62,471 bases of DNA, from positions 1-62,471 of IMG/VR virus record IMGVR_UViG_3300046517_000713. One strand, written 5' to 3'. Numbering within the stretch: the first letter of the stretch is position 1; every line of letters starts with the position of its first letter. Below the pieces are notes generated by a model. It made no database searches and was not told where the DNA came from. It worked only from the letters and a program-made list of their open reading frames with translations. Both the position numbers and the translations under genes were made by a program. This DNA is from a virus. Shown piece after piece: positions 30,754 through 38,771 of this stretch.

Positions 30754-31820
30754 CCGGCTCGGATCTCCCGGAGCTTCCGCTCGGCGTCGGGGACGACGAG
30801 GTCAGCGGCGGTGACAGGAGCAGGCGCAGCCGGGGTGATCCAGTGCAACTGCTGGGTCGGGTCGCTGGCGTACGCCTTGTTCCAGATGCCTCGCAGCGCC
30901 TCACCCAACTCGACGACGGAGCCGTCAGGCCGCACGCCGATCGGAGTGTGATGGAACACGTCCTGGAGGGTCATCTTCGACGCCTCGTACCCAGGGTCGT
31001 TGAGGTACTGGAGACAGTGGGTGCCGATCGAGAGCAGGGTGTTGATCGTGTTCGCGTCGCCCTGGAGGACGATCTCGACGGCGTCGATCGCGCCGGACCG
31101 GGCGAAGCCTCTGAGGTCATCGGGGGAATACATGCTCACTCCATCGTCGGGAACGGGTGCGGGACCGCCGTGGATCGTCGTGATCGACGGGTCCCAGACG
31201 GTCAGATCGTACGGGCCAACGTCGCCGTACTGGTGGCCGATGCCGTTCGTGTAGCCGCAGAGCGACTGGCCGCAGCCCGGGTAGGCGGCGACCCAGACCC
31301 ACGGCCGGGCGACACCGGCAGCGTCGAACGCGGCGAGCACCTGGCCGAGGATCGCCGCCGAGCAGTAGACGCCCGGGTTCGGATGCCCCGACCGGCGGCG
31401 CATCGCGACCCAGCCGGGGCCTTGCGACGGGGTGGCGTCCCCGGTCTCGATGTCGAGGACATCCCCGGCGTTCGTCGAGGGGTGGACGGCGATCGAGAGC
31501 CGGAACCCGGTGAAGCGGTCCCAGGCCGACTGCGGCCAGGCGTAGAAGCCGTCGATGTACCCGGCGACGACCGGCGCGTCCGACGGGATGTTCCCCGGCG
31601 TGACCGAGTCGTAGCCGACGAGCAGGCCGGTCGAGGCGAGAGTCTTGCCCCACCGGCGGTGCCGACCGAGTCGCCGGACCCGAGCCGGACCGTGATGACG
31701 GCGACGCTGCTGGCGGTTGAGGTGCTGCCGCCGTGCGACCCGTACCCGGTCGAACTCCAGCCCGGCGACTACGTCGTCGGCGGAGAGGTGGATATGGGCG
31801 GTCAGGTTGGCGCTCGGCAC
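30750..31820 (-). CDS. GH25-like / DUF1906-like endolysin
   Basis: Read as 356 residues from GTG 31820. Residues 65-230 form a glycoside-hydrolase TIM-barrel-like domain: LVGYDSVTPGNIP, then DVLDIETGD (about 119-127) with acidic catalytic candidates, and VWVAAYPGCGQ, as in GH25-like and DUF1906-like lysins. The C-terminal part is a probable binding domain. Residues 25-58 are Arg-rich and atypical: a different frame there (GSHGGSTSTASSVAVITVRL) has better codon bias, suggesting two compensating frameshifts. Confidence 0.72.
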   Translation of the reverse strand: MPSANLTAHIHLSADDVVAGLEFDRVRVARRQHLNRQQRRRHHGPARVRRLGRHRRWGKTLASTGLLVGYDSVTPGNIPSDAPVVAGYIDGFYAWPQSAWDRFTGFRLSIAVHPSTNAGDVLDIETGDATPSQGPGWVAMRRRSGHPNPGVYCSAAILGQVLAAFDAAGVARPWVWVAAYPGCGQSLCGYTNGIGHQYGDVGPYDLTVWDPSITTIHGGPAPVPDDGVSMYSPDDLRGFARSGAIDAVEIVLQGDANTINTLLSIGTHCLQYLNDPGYEASKMTLQDVFHHTPIGVRPDGSVVELGEALRGIWNKAYASDPTQQLHWITPAAPAPVTAADLVVPDAERKLREIRAG

Positions 31821-31823
31821 GTC

Positions 31824-32123
31824 CTACCCGATGCCCCAGCCCGCCGTCTTGTCGGCGATCCACGCCTCGATCTCCGAGACGAACGCCGTCACGCGCAGGC
31901 CGCCAGCGGCGACGAGAGACGCGGCGAAGATCGCAAGCTCCGCCTTGAGGTCGACGTTGCCTGCGACGTTCGTGGTCGAGGCGACAACGGCCCCGAGACC
32001 GGCGAGAACGACCGCCACGAGCGACGTGAGGATCGGTGACGCACCCTTGCGGGTGACGAGAGCGTTCAGGGGTGGGATCAGAGCGCCGACTACGGCGGCG
32101 ACGAGCACGGCGGACAGGGTCAC
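31824..32123 (-). CDS. Putative holin
   Basis: A 99-residue protein from ATG 32123 with two strong transmembrane segments (about residues 3-20 and 28-50) and a third amphipathic segment (about 62-80). Size, topology and position directly upstream of the lysin fit a holin. Stop TAG is 4 bases before the lysin GTG. Confidence 0.7.
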   Translation of the reverse strand: MTLSAVLVAAVVGALIPPLNALVTRKGASPILTSLVAVVLAGLGAVVASTTNVAGNVDLKAELAIFAASLVAAGGLRVTAFVSEIEAWIADKTAGWGIG

Positions 32124-32132
32124 GGTTCCCTC

Positions 32133-32513
32133 CTATGGCGTCTCACCGGCCGCCTCGGCGATCGCCGCGGCGTGCCGCTGGACTTGTTCGAGAACCGGCT
32201 GGACGGCGTTCTGCGCTGCCTTCACGGCCCGGTCGACGACCTCGGCGTCGACCTCGTCGGCCATCGTGGCGCGCAGGGCATCCATGACCTCTCCGCCCTG
32301 GAGGACTTGAGCGCCGCCCCCCTTCGGGAGGAGGACGACGGCGAACTTCGAGTGCTCGGCGGCGACTTGCATCTCGGCGACCCACTGGTCGGCGACGGCC
32401 CGGTCGACCTTGTCGACGCCGGAGATCACGACGATCGACCCGAACGGGATCTGGATGGCCTGAACGTCGAGCGTCGGAGTGGCGGGCACGGCCGCGAGTC
32501 TCGCACGGCCCAC
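32133..32513 (-). CDS. Hypothetical protein
   Basis: A 126-residue soluble protein from GTG 32513 (GTG 32489 is an alternative). FGSIVVISGVDKVDRAVADQ and VVLLPKGGGAQVL suggest an alpha/beta core; the C-terminus is a long helix. Similar small proteins lie between tail and lysis genes in actinophages, without known function. Confidence 0.55.
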   Translation of the reverse strand: MGRARLAAVPATPTLDVQAIQIPFGSIVVISGVDKVDRAVADQWVAEMQVAAEHSKFAVVLLPKGGGAQVLQGGEVMDALRATMADEVDAEVVDRAVKAAQNAVQPVLEQVQRHAAAIAEAAGETP

Positions 32514-32531
32514 CCCTGGTTTAGGGGATTC

Positions 32532-33422
32532 TCAACGGAACAGGAGCGTGGCGGGGACCGGGTCGGTGAACGTCTCGGCGTGAACCCAGTCGACCCGGAT
32601 GTCCTGCTGGGCGGCGGCCCTCGGGTAGATCCCGAAGTACGGCTCGAACGCTCCGCCGACCGCCGGGACGTTCGTCGTGATGATGTACGGGCCGTCGCCG
32701 TTGATCCACCCGGCGACGTACCCGCCGCCGACGCAGACGATGTCCAGGTCCCAGAACGTGTTGGCGACGACGGTGTAGGGGACGAGGATGTCCGTGACCG
32801 ACGTGCCGTTCGTCGCCCGGAAGAACGGCGACGCGACGGTCGTGTCGAATAGGAACTGGGCGGTCCGGTCCGTGGCCGCGCCTGCCGTGAAGTTGATGTT
32901 TGCGTCGGCCTGGGCAAAGCCACAGTGGACGATGCAGTTCGTCGCCACCGAGGTCGTGATCTTCGCCGAGTACCAGACGGCCGGGTCGGCCTGAATGAGC
33001 ACGGACGAGTCGTCCTTCGCCGCAGCCTGCGACGCTCCGGCCGTCGCCGGGGTGACGAGGATGTAGACGCCCTGCCCGACGCCGGTCTGCTGCCCGGAGG
33101 CGGAGGCGACGAGGTTCGTAGCTCGCCAGGGCGTGTCACCGTCCCCGACGGCCGGGTTGCCCCCGTCGACGTGGGTGAAGTCGTCGTGGACGAGGAGACG
33201 CCGGTCGGAGATCGACCCGACGATCTGGTAGTTGCTCGACGAGTGCGACTCGATCCAGACCTTCGAGAACGGCGGCGGCCACTGGCCGTCCCGGAGTCCG
33301 CACTTGATCGGCGCACCCTGGGCGCGCAGGCCCCCGCCGGGTCGACCCGCTGCCGTGGCCGGGGTGACGAGCGCCCAGTTGTTCGTCCGGTCGACGCCGA
33401 CGACGGTGCCTCGGACTCTCAC
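32532..33422 (-). CDS. Minor tail protein, paralog 1
   Basis: A 296-residue protein from GTG 33422 (overlaps the upstream stop). It shares the order of short blocks with the next gene: GTVVGVDRTN, PPFSKVWIE, LLVHDDF, GGYVAGWINGDGP and a C-terminal VHAETF. A small N-terminal barrel followed by a jelly-roll or LamG-like sheet is likely. Probably a tail-tip or receptor-binding component. Confidence 0.7.
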   Translation of the reverse strand: MRVRGTVVGVDRTNNWALVTPATAAGRPGGGLRAQGAPIKCGLRDGQWPPPFSKVWIESHSSSNYQIVGSISDRRLLVHDDFTHVDGGNPAVGDGDTPWRATNLVASASGQQTGVGQGVYILVTPATAGASQAAAKDDSSVLIQADPAVWYSAKITTSVATNCIVHCGFAQADANINFTAGAATDRTAQFLFDTTVASPFFRATNGTSVTDILVPYTVVANTFWDLDIVCVGGGYVAGWINGDGPYIITTNVPAVGGAFEPYFGIYPRAAAQQDIRVDWVHAETFTDPVPATLLFR

Positions 33423-34264
33423 CGGCCCTGCCGCATCGCCAGGTCCGGGAGGACGCCCGGATCGAACGTCTCCATATGGAACACGTCGATGTCCCAGATG
33501 TTCTGGGCGATCGCGAGCGGGTTCGTCCCGAGAAAGAACGGCTGCGAGTCGGTGTTGTCCGAGAGCGGGTTCAGGTCGAACACCGGTCCGTTGCCGTTCA
33601 CCCACCCGGCAGCGAAGCCGCCGGACTGGTAGACGATGTCGGCCCAGACCCAGTTGTTGGCGACGTACGGCGTGCCGTCAACGACTTGGTAGCCCGCGTG
33701 GCTCGTGTTCAGCCGCCAGTTCGTCGACGTGCTCGGCTGGGCCTCGATGGTCGTGAAGTTCCCGACGGAGTCCTGGATGCCGAACCGGATCTGGCCGAAC
33801 GTGCCGAACGCGCAGTCGGTTCGGATGCGGCCGTACATCCAGTGCTGGAGGACATCCATCTCGATGCCGTCCTTCACGATCGCCCACCCCGCCCCGGCCG
33901 TCGCGATCTCGCAGACGCCCTGCTGGGAGGCAGGAGCCTGGGCGACGGAGACGCCCGCCCCGGACGCTCCGATGTAGTTGCCGTCCCAGCGGGTGTCGCC
34001 GAACCGGGAGTTGGTCGTGCTCCCCACGAACGCGTTACCGGCGTCGGCGACGATCAGGAAGTCGTCGTGGAACAGGGTCCGGCGCTGGCCGAGCACGCCG
34101 CGGATGACGTAGCTCGTGCCGCCGTCGAGCCACACTCGGGAGAGCGGAGGCGGCGGGTTGTTCTTCGGGTACGTCGCCTTCACCTGGCCCTTGCCGAGGT
34201 CGAGGCGCACCCGACAGAACCCGTTGTCCCGGTCGACGCCGCAGACCGTCCCGTAGAACTTCAT
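33419..34264 (-). CDS. Minor tail protein, paralog 2
   Basis: A 281-residue protein from ATG 34264, related to the gene downstream (GTVCGVDRDN, PPLSRVWLD, TLFHDDF, GGFAAGWVNGNGP, FHMETF). Tandem duplication and divergence is typical for receptor-binding tail genes. Its start overlaps the stop of the upstream tail gene. Confidence 0.72.
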   Translation of the reverse strand: MKFYGTVCGVDRDNGFCRVRLDLGKGQVKATYPKNNPPPPLSRVWLDGGTSYVIRGVLGQRRTLFHDDFLIVADAGNAFVGSTTNSRFGDTRWDGNYIGASGAGVSVAQAPASQQGVCEIATAGAGWAIVKDGIEMDVLQHWMYGRIRTDCAFGTFGQIRFGIQDSVGNFTTIEAQPSTSTNWRLNTSHAGYQVVDGTPYVANNWVWADIVYQSGGFAAGWVNGNGPVFDLNPLSDNTDSQPFFLGTNPLAIAQNIWDIDVFHMETFDPGVLPDLAMRQGR

Positions 34265-35589
34265 CAGAACGTCCGCCAGAACCGCCCGAGGGTGTGCTTC
34301 ATATCCCCGGTCATCAGGTCGAGTTCCCAGCCCTGCTCCAGGAAGGTGTGGTACTGGTAGTCGGGCGGCACGACGATCCCGAGGTTCTCGAACGGCTGGA
34401 GGACCTGGATGATCGCCTCGTTGCTCAACTCGGGGTCGTTCGGGATGCGGATGCCGACGACTTCGTCCGCCTCGTGGAGGCCCAGGAACCCGGACGTGGT
34501 CATCGTGTATTTCTCGTACATGGTGAGGCGGCGGACGAGTTCGACCAGCCCGGCGGCGTAGAGCGCCTCGTAGGACGGCGGGTCCTGGAGGTTGTACGGC
34601 GCGCTGATCCAGTGACGAGTGTTGGCGAACGAGAGCGGATGCTGGGGCAGGAAGTCGTCGAGTTGCACGACGGCGGTGATCTGGCTCGTGTTCGTCCCGG
34701 TCGTCTGCCCGACGGCGAAGATCCGGTTAGCGATCAGACTCATATCCGGCGTCGAGTCGATCGGGAGGATCTGGATGCCCGGCATCGCTGCGTCGTAGAC
34801 GACGCTCGGCGCTTCGATGTCGAGGAGCGCGTTCACCTGGCCCTGATAGAGGCCGTCGAGGTTGTACCAGGGGTCGGAGAACGCCGTCGTCTTGTGGAGG
34901 TCCGTGAGGATGTGGAGGTAGTTCTCGGCGGCGGTGGTCTGCTGGTCGGGCGTGAAGATGTCCTGGTACGTCGTCCAGAAGAAGTAGGCGTGCTCGGAGA
35001 GCGTCGGGATCGGCGACTGGGTGATCCCGGTGTAGTCGGTGACACCGGCACGGCCGAGGACGATCTCGATGGCGTCGGTGACGGGGATGCCCGCCGGGAT
35101 GGCGAGGACCGTGTCGTCGGGGCCGTCGGCGTTCAGGAGGTAGGTCTGGTCGGGACAGTCGATCTTCCATTCCTCGGACCCGACGTACGGCGTCGGCGCG
35201 TTGCCGACGATGTTGCGCTGGGGGCGCTGCCAGACGTAGACGCCCATCGGGAACTCGGCGAGGCCGCCGTCGGGCATCGGGCCGACCTGGAACCACGGCT
35301 TGACGTAGAACTGGAACGGGACGTTGCGGAGGAACCCGTAGTCGAAGGCGTCCTGCGCGCCGATCTGGGTCGTCGGCGTCATCGTGAGCTTGAGGAGACC
35401 GACGACTGGTCGGGTCCGGTCGAACGTGATCGTCGCCGCCGAGACGCCCTTGAGCGGCCCGATCGTGTTCAGGTCAGCGTCGAGGAGGTCGAACCGGGCC
35501 GACATCTGGGCAGCGCCGGACCGCATGACCGCCTCGACCTGCGCGGCGGTGTACCGGCCTTCCCGGTTCGCTCCCAGCGGGCGGGACAC
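34264..35589 (-). CDS. Tail protein (distal tail / tip)
   Basis: A 441-residue protein from GTG 35589. Beta-rich, with blocks typical of tail-tip proteins following a large tail gene (FDLLDADLNTIGPLKGVSAA near residue 25; FPMGVYVWQRPQRN near 110). It probably joins the tail tube to the tip complex. No enzyme motif was seen. Confidence 0.65.
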   Translation of the reverse strand: MSRPLGANREGRYTAAQVEAVMRSGAAQMSARFDLLDADLNTIGPLKGVSAATITFDRTRPVVGLLKLTMTPTTQIGAQDAFDYGFLRNVPFQFYVKPWFQVGPMPDGGLAEFPMGVYVWQRPQRNIVGNAPTPYVGSEEWKIDCPDQTYLLNADGPDDTVLAIPAGIPVTDAIEIVLGRAGVTDYTGITQSPIPTLSEHAYFFWTTYQDIFTPDQQTTAAENYLHILTDLHKTTAFSDPWYNLDGLYQGQVNALLDIEAPSVVYDAAMPGIQILPIDSTPDMSLIANRIFAVGQTTGTNTSQITAVVQLDDFLPQHPLSFANTRHWISAPYNLQDPPSYEALYAAGLVELVRRLTMYEKYTMTTSGFLGLHEADEVVGIRIPNDPELSNEAIIQVLQPFENLGIVVPPDYQYHTFLEQGWELDLMTGDMKHTLGRFWRTF

Positions 35590-35591
35590 GG

Positions 35592-38500
35592 CTACCTCGG
35601 CGCGTCGAGTTCCGAGTACGGGAACGGAGCGCCTCTCGGGATCGGCGTGCCGACCGAGGCGGCGTCGAGGCCGTTGCCCGACAGGTCCCGGATCTTCGTG
35701 AGGTCCTGGCCGTCCCAGCATCGCTGGTCGCGCACGTCGTAGAACGCCGACGGGCCGGGCGGCACTCTGACCATCGAGTGGCTAAGCAGGTACTTCGAGA
35801 GCGACAACACCTGGGACGGCGTCAACAGGCCCATGTAGACGCCCCACGACTGGACCGGCGCGAGCGCCGAGAACTGCGACGCGCCACCGTTGTCGGCCCC
35901 GGCGACGAGCGCGACGGCGTTCGTGATCGCGCCGGGCGGCAGGGCGTTGTCCCGAGCGACTTCGACGCCGTCGCAGTAGAGCTTCGCCAGGTTGGTGCCG
36001 TCGTAGGTGCCGACCGCGACGTGGAGGAACCCGTCGAACGGCCAGTTGGCGTAGCTCGGGGTGACGAGGTTCCCTCCGTCGGAAGCGGTGAACCGCATCG
36101 TGCCGCCCGCCGAGTTGCGGAAGCCGTACCCGGCCCCGCCGCCGGTGATGTTGCCCTTCGAGAGGTGAGACTTCGCCGCCGTCGACGGGAAGATCGCCGC
36201 CATGAACACGGTGAACGGACGGCCCGCCGGGTTGAGGAGACCCGTCGACGGTGTCGTGAGGAACTGCGACGACCCGTCGGGGACGAGACCGGCGGGTGAG
36301 TCGAAGCCGACCTGGAGCGACTCGTTCCCGGTGACGTACAGGTCAGCGGTCGCGGTGACCCCGACCGCGGTCGGGGTCGTCGCCGGTTCGGACAGGACAC
36401 CGAAGTTCCGATCGCCTCGGATTCGCATGACCGCGATCTGGCGGCCACCTCCGGCGGCGGCTCGGGGGCCACGGAGTTCGGGGTACTCGTCGGAGAACCC
36501 GATCCCCCTATCCTGGAACTGCCAGCCGAGCTTGTAGCGGCGACCGACGGCCTGACCCGAGACGCGCACGATCGAGAAGTCGCGCCCGGCGACCTGCGGG
36601 TAGACCTTCGGCTGGGCGAGCACGTCCGACGGTGCGGCCTTCTGGGTCCGCAGCGGCCAGTTCAGCCACGGAGCCTGGTTCGAGACCTGCCAGTCGTCCG
36701 GCCCGGGCGGCACGATCACGCCGAGAGCGACGCCGGGCGATGCGCCGACGATCGACTCCAGGTTGAGGGCCGTGTTGTACGTCGTGACGGCGTAGTCCCA
36801 GCCGTTGACGGCGAAGCAGTCGCCGACGTTCGGGGGCGTGTACGCAGCCTCGTAGTCCCGGAACTCCCGCCAGTTCGCCTCGACCTGCGCCGCGGTGGCT
36901 CCGAGACCGTCGGTGCGGGGGCCGATGACGGCGACCTTCACCCACGGCAGCGTCGGCATCATGCGGCGGCGGCGGTAGACGGTGTACCAGCCGAAGCTCG
37001 ACCCGAGCGCCGAGGCGCTCCAGGTGAGCAGGACGTACGGCGGCGAGGTCGTGCCCGACTCGGCGTCGGCGGCTCCCGGGTTCGTCGGGGCGGCCGGGAC
37101 GACCGTCGCGGTGAGCGTCGGCGCAGCGGGCGGCGGGATCAGCGCCACCGGCAGGTCGTAGCGGGTCAACTGCGCCCCGGCCTCGACGTACGAGTCGGTC
37201 TGGCCGCCCTGGGTGGCTCCCTCGATCATGGCGAGGGTCGTGCCTGTCCCGGCGGTGAGGTCATCGGAGCGGGTGTCGTGCCGCTGGAAGCGGTAGCCGG
37301 GGAATCCGGCGCACTTAAACAGGATGACGTACTGGGTGTTGATCGCCGGGACGAACGACGAGTCGAGCTTCACGAAGTAGTCCCGCAGCGTGCCGTCCAG
37401 CATGTTGTTCGGGTCGAGCGACGCGGTCGAGTCGAGCGTCCCGCCGCCGGAGATCGCCCCGGCTCCGTGGCGGATCTCGATGTTGAGAGGCCGCTGCGGC
37501 ATCGTGCATTGGTCCTGCCAGGCGACGGTGAACTGGACGCCGGAGTAGGCGGCGGGGAGTCCCGCGCCCGGCGTCGTCAACTGCTGGCCGACGTTCGCGG
37601 TCGCCCCCTGGTACACGTCTTTCGTGGCGAGCGCCGAGTACGCCTGCGACTCGCCGTTGATGACCGCGCCGGAGGTCTCGAACAGGAACGCGAGCGCCTC
37701 GTTCGTCGTGTAGACGGACTGGGTCGTGCCGTCCCGGGCGATGCCGCCGGGGCCGGTGTCGAGGAACCCGGAGCCTTGCCGGTGGTCGTGGTTGTTGTCC
37801 GACGGGCTGGTCGAGGGGATGTCGCTCGTGAGCGTCGGGTTCATCAGCGAGAACGAGAAGGCGTCGAACGTCGAGCCGTTCAGCGCCCCGAGGATCGCGA
37901 AGTATTCGGTGTTCGCCGACAGGGCGAGCGCCGAGCCGAGGGCGTAGCGGTCCCAGCCCTTGCGGATGTAGCCGCGCTGGTCGAGGAAGCCCATCCGGTT
38001 CTCCAGACAGTGCGTCACCTCCACCCAGAACGCCGAGCTACGCATCCCCTGGGAGTCGAGCTTCCCGAACACGTTGATCCCGAACGTGTCGGCGTTCGCC
38101 GCCGAGATGATGTTGTCGACCTCGGTGACCGTCCACGGCAGGCCGGTGTTCGGCGACAGGTACCAGTCGGCGAGGTCGGCCATCTGCTGGAACGCGTCGA
38201 TCTTCGGGACGTAGCGGGTGTTGCCGATCAGGGTCGTGCCGCCCATGACGACCTGACCGGTCACCGGGATATGCGGGAAGTTCCCCGAGACGGCCGTGCC
38301 GACCGTCGCCCGGTTCATAATCGTCGCTCCGATGCGGACCCGGAGGATGCGCCGACCGGCGAGCGCCCCGGCGTTGTTGCCCCGGAAGTAGGCGCTCGCC
38401 TGCTGCGCCGCGCCGAGCGCGACGGAGTTCCGGCCGTACACGGCTGCCTGGTACGGCGAGTTGATGTCGCCGAAGTTCAGCGCCCCGGCCGCCTGGTCCT

Positions 38501-38771
38501 GCCAGTTCGTGGTCGTGTCGCCGGTGTCGGAGCCGGGATAGAAGTAGCTCACCGTCTGGGCGGGAGCGAGCGCCGAGGAGATCTCGGCGTGGATGCCCGG
38601 CGCGCCCTTCACCGACGGTGCCCGGAAGTGGAGCGCCGACGGCGTCACCGCGCCCGGGCGGATTCGGCAGGCGATCTCGGCGAGCGTCAGCGCGAGCGGG
38701 ATGTTCCGCTGCTGGTAGTAGCGGGTCTCCAGCCCGAGCGGCGACGGCGAGTTCGGGTTGTAGTCACCCAT
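35592..38771 (-). CDS. Large minor tail protein with LamG-like domain
   Basis: A 1059-residue protein from ATG 38771. The N-terminal half is beta-rich and tail-fibre-like; a fibronectin-III-like region lies near residues 555-625 (VLLTWSASALGSSFGWYTVY); the C-terminal 230 residues resemble a concanavalin/LamG sugar-binding domain (PFTVFMAAIFPS, LHVAVGTYDGTNLAKLYCDG). It is likely the main host-recognition or tail-tip protein and directly follows the tape measure gene. Confidence 0.75.
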   Translation of the reverse strand: MGDYNPNSPSPLGLETRYYQQRNIPLALTLAEIACRIRPGAVTPSALHFRAPSVKGAPGIHAEISSALAPAQTVSYFYPGSDTGDTTTNWQDQAAGALNFGDINSPYQAAVYGRNSVALGAAQQASAYFRGNNAGALAGRRILRVRIGATIMNRATVGTAVSGNFPHIPVTGQVVMGGTTLIGNTRYVPKIDAFQQMADLADWYLSPNTGLPWTVTEVDNIISAANADTFGINVFGKLDSQGMRSSAFWVEVTHCLENRMGFLDQRGYIRKGWDRYALGSALALSANTEYFAILGALNGSTFDAFSFSLMNPTLTSDIPSTSPSDNNHDHRQGSGFLDTGPGGIARDGTTQSVYTTNEALAFLFETSGAVINGESQAYSALATKDVYQGATANVGQQLTTPGAGLPAAYSGVQFTVAWQDQCTMPQRPLNIEIRHGAGAISGGGTLDSTASLDPNNMLDGTLRDYFVKLDSSFVPAINTQYVILFKCAGFPGYRFQRHDTRSDDLTAGTGTTLAMIEGATQGGQTDSYVEAGAQLTRYDLPVALIPPPAAPTLTATVVPAAPTNPGAADAESGTTSPPYVLLTWSASALGSSFGWYTVYRRRRMMPTLPWVKVAVIGPRTDGLGATAAQVEANWREFRDYEAAYTPPNVGDCFAVNGWDYAVTTYNTALNLESIVGASPGVALGVIVPPGPDDWQVSNQAPWLNWPLRTQKAAPSDVLAQPKVYPQVAGRDFSIVRVSGQAVGRRYKLGWQFQDRGIGFSDEYPELRGPRAAAGGGRQIAVMRIRGDRNFGVLSEPATTPTAVGVTATADLYVTGNESLQVGFDSPAGLVPDGSSQFLTTPSTGLLNPAGRPFTVFMAAIFPSTAAKSHLSKGNITGGGAGYGFRNSAGGTMRFTASDGGNLVTPSYANWPFDGFLHVAVGTYDGTNLAKLYCDGVEVARDNALPPGAITNAVALVAGADNGGASQFSALAPVQSWGVYMGLLTPSQVLSLSKYLLSHSMVRVPPGPSAFYDVRDQRCWDGQDLTKIRDLSGNGLDAASVGTPIPRGAPFPYSELDAPR

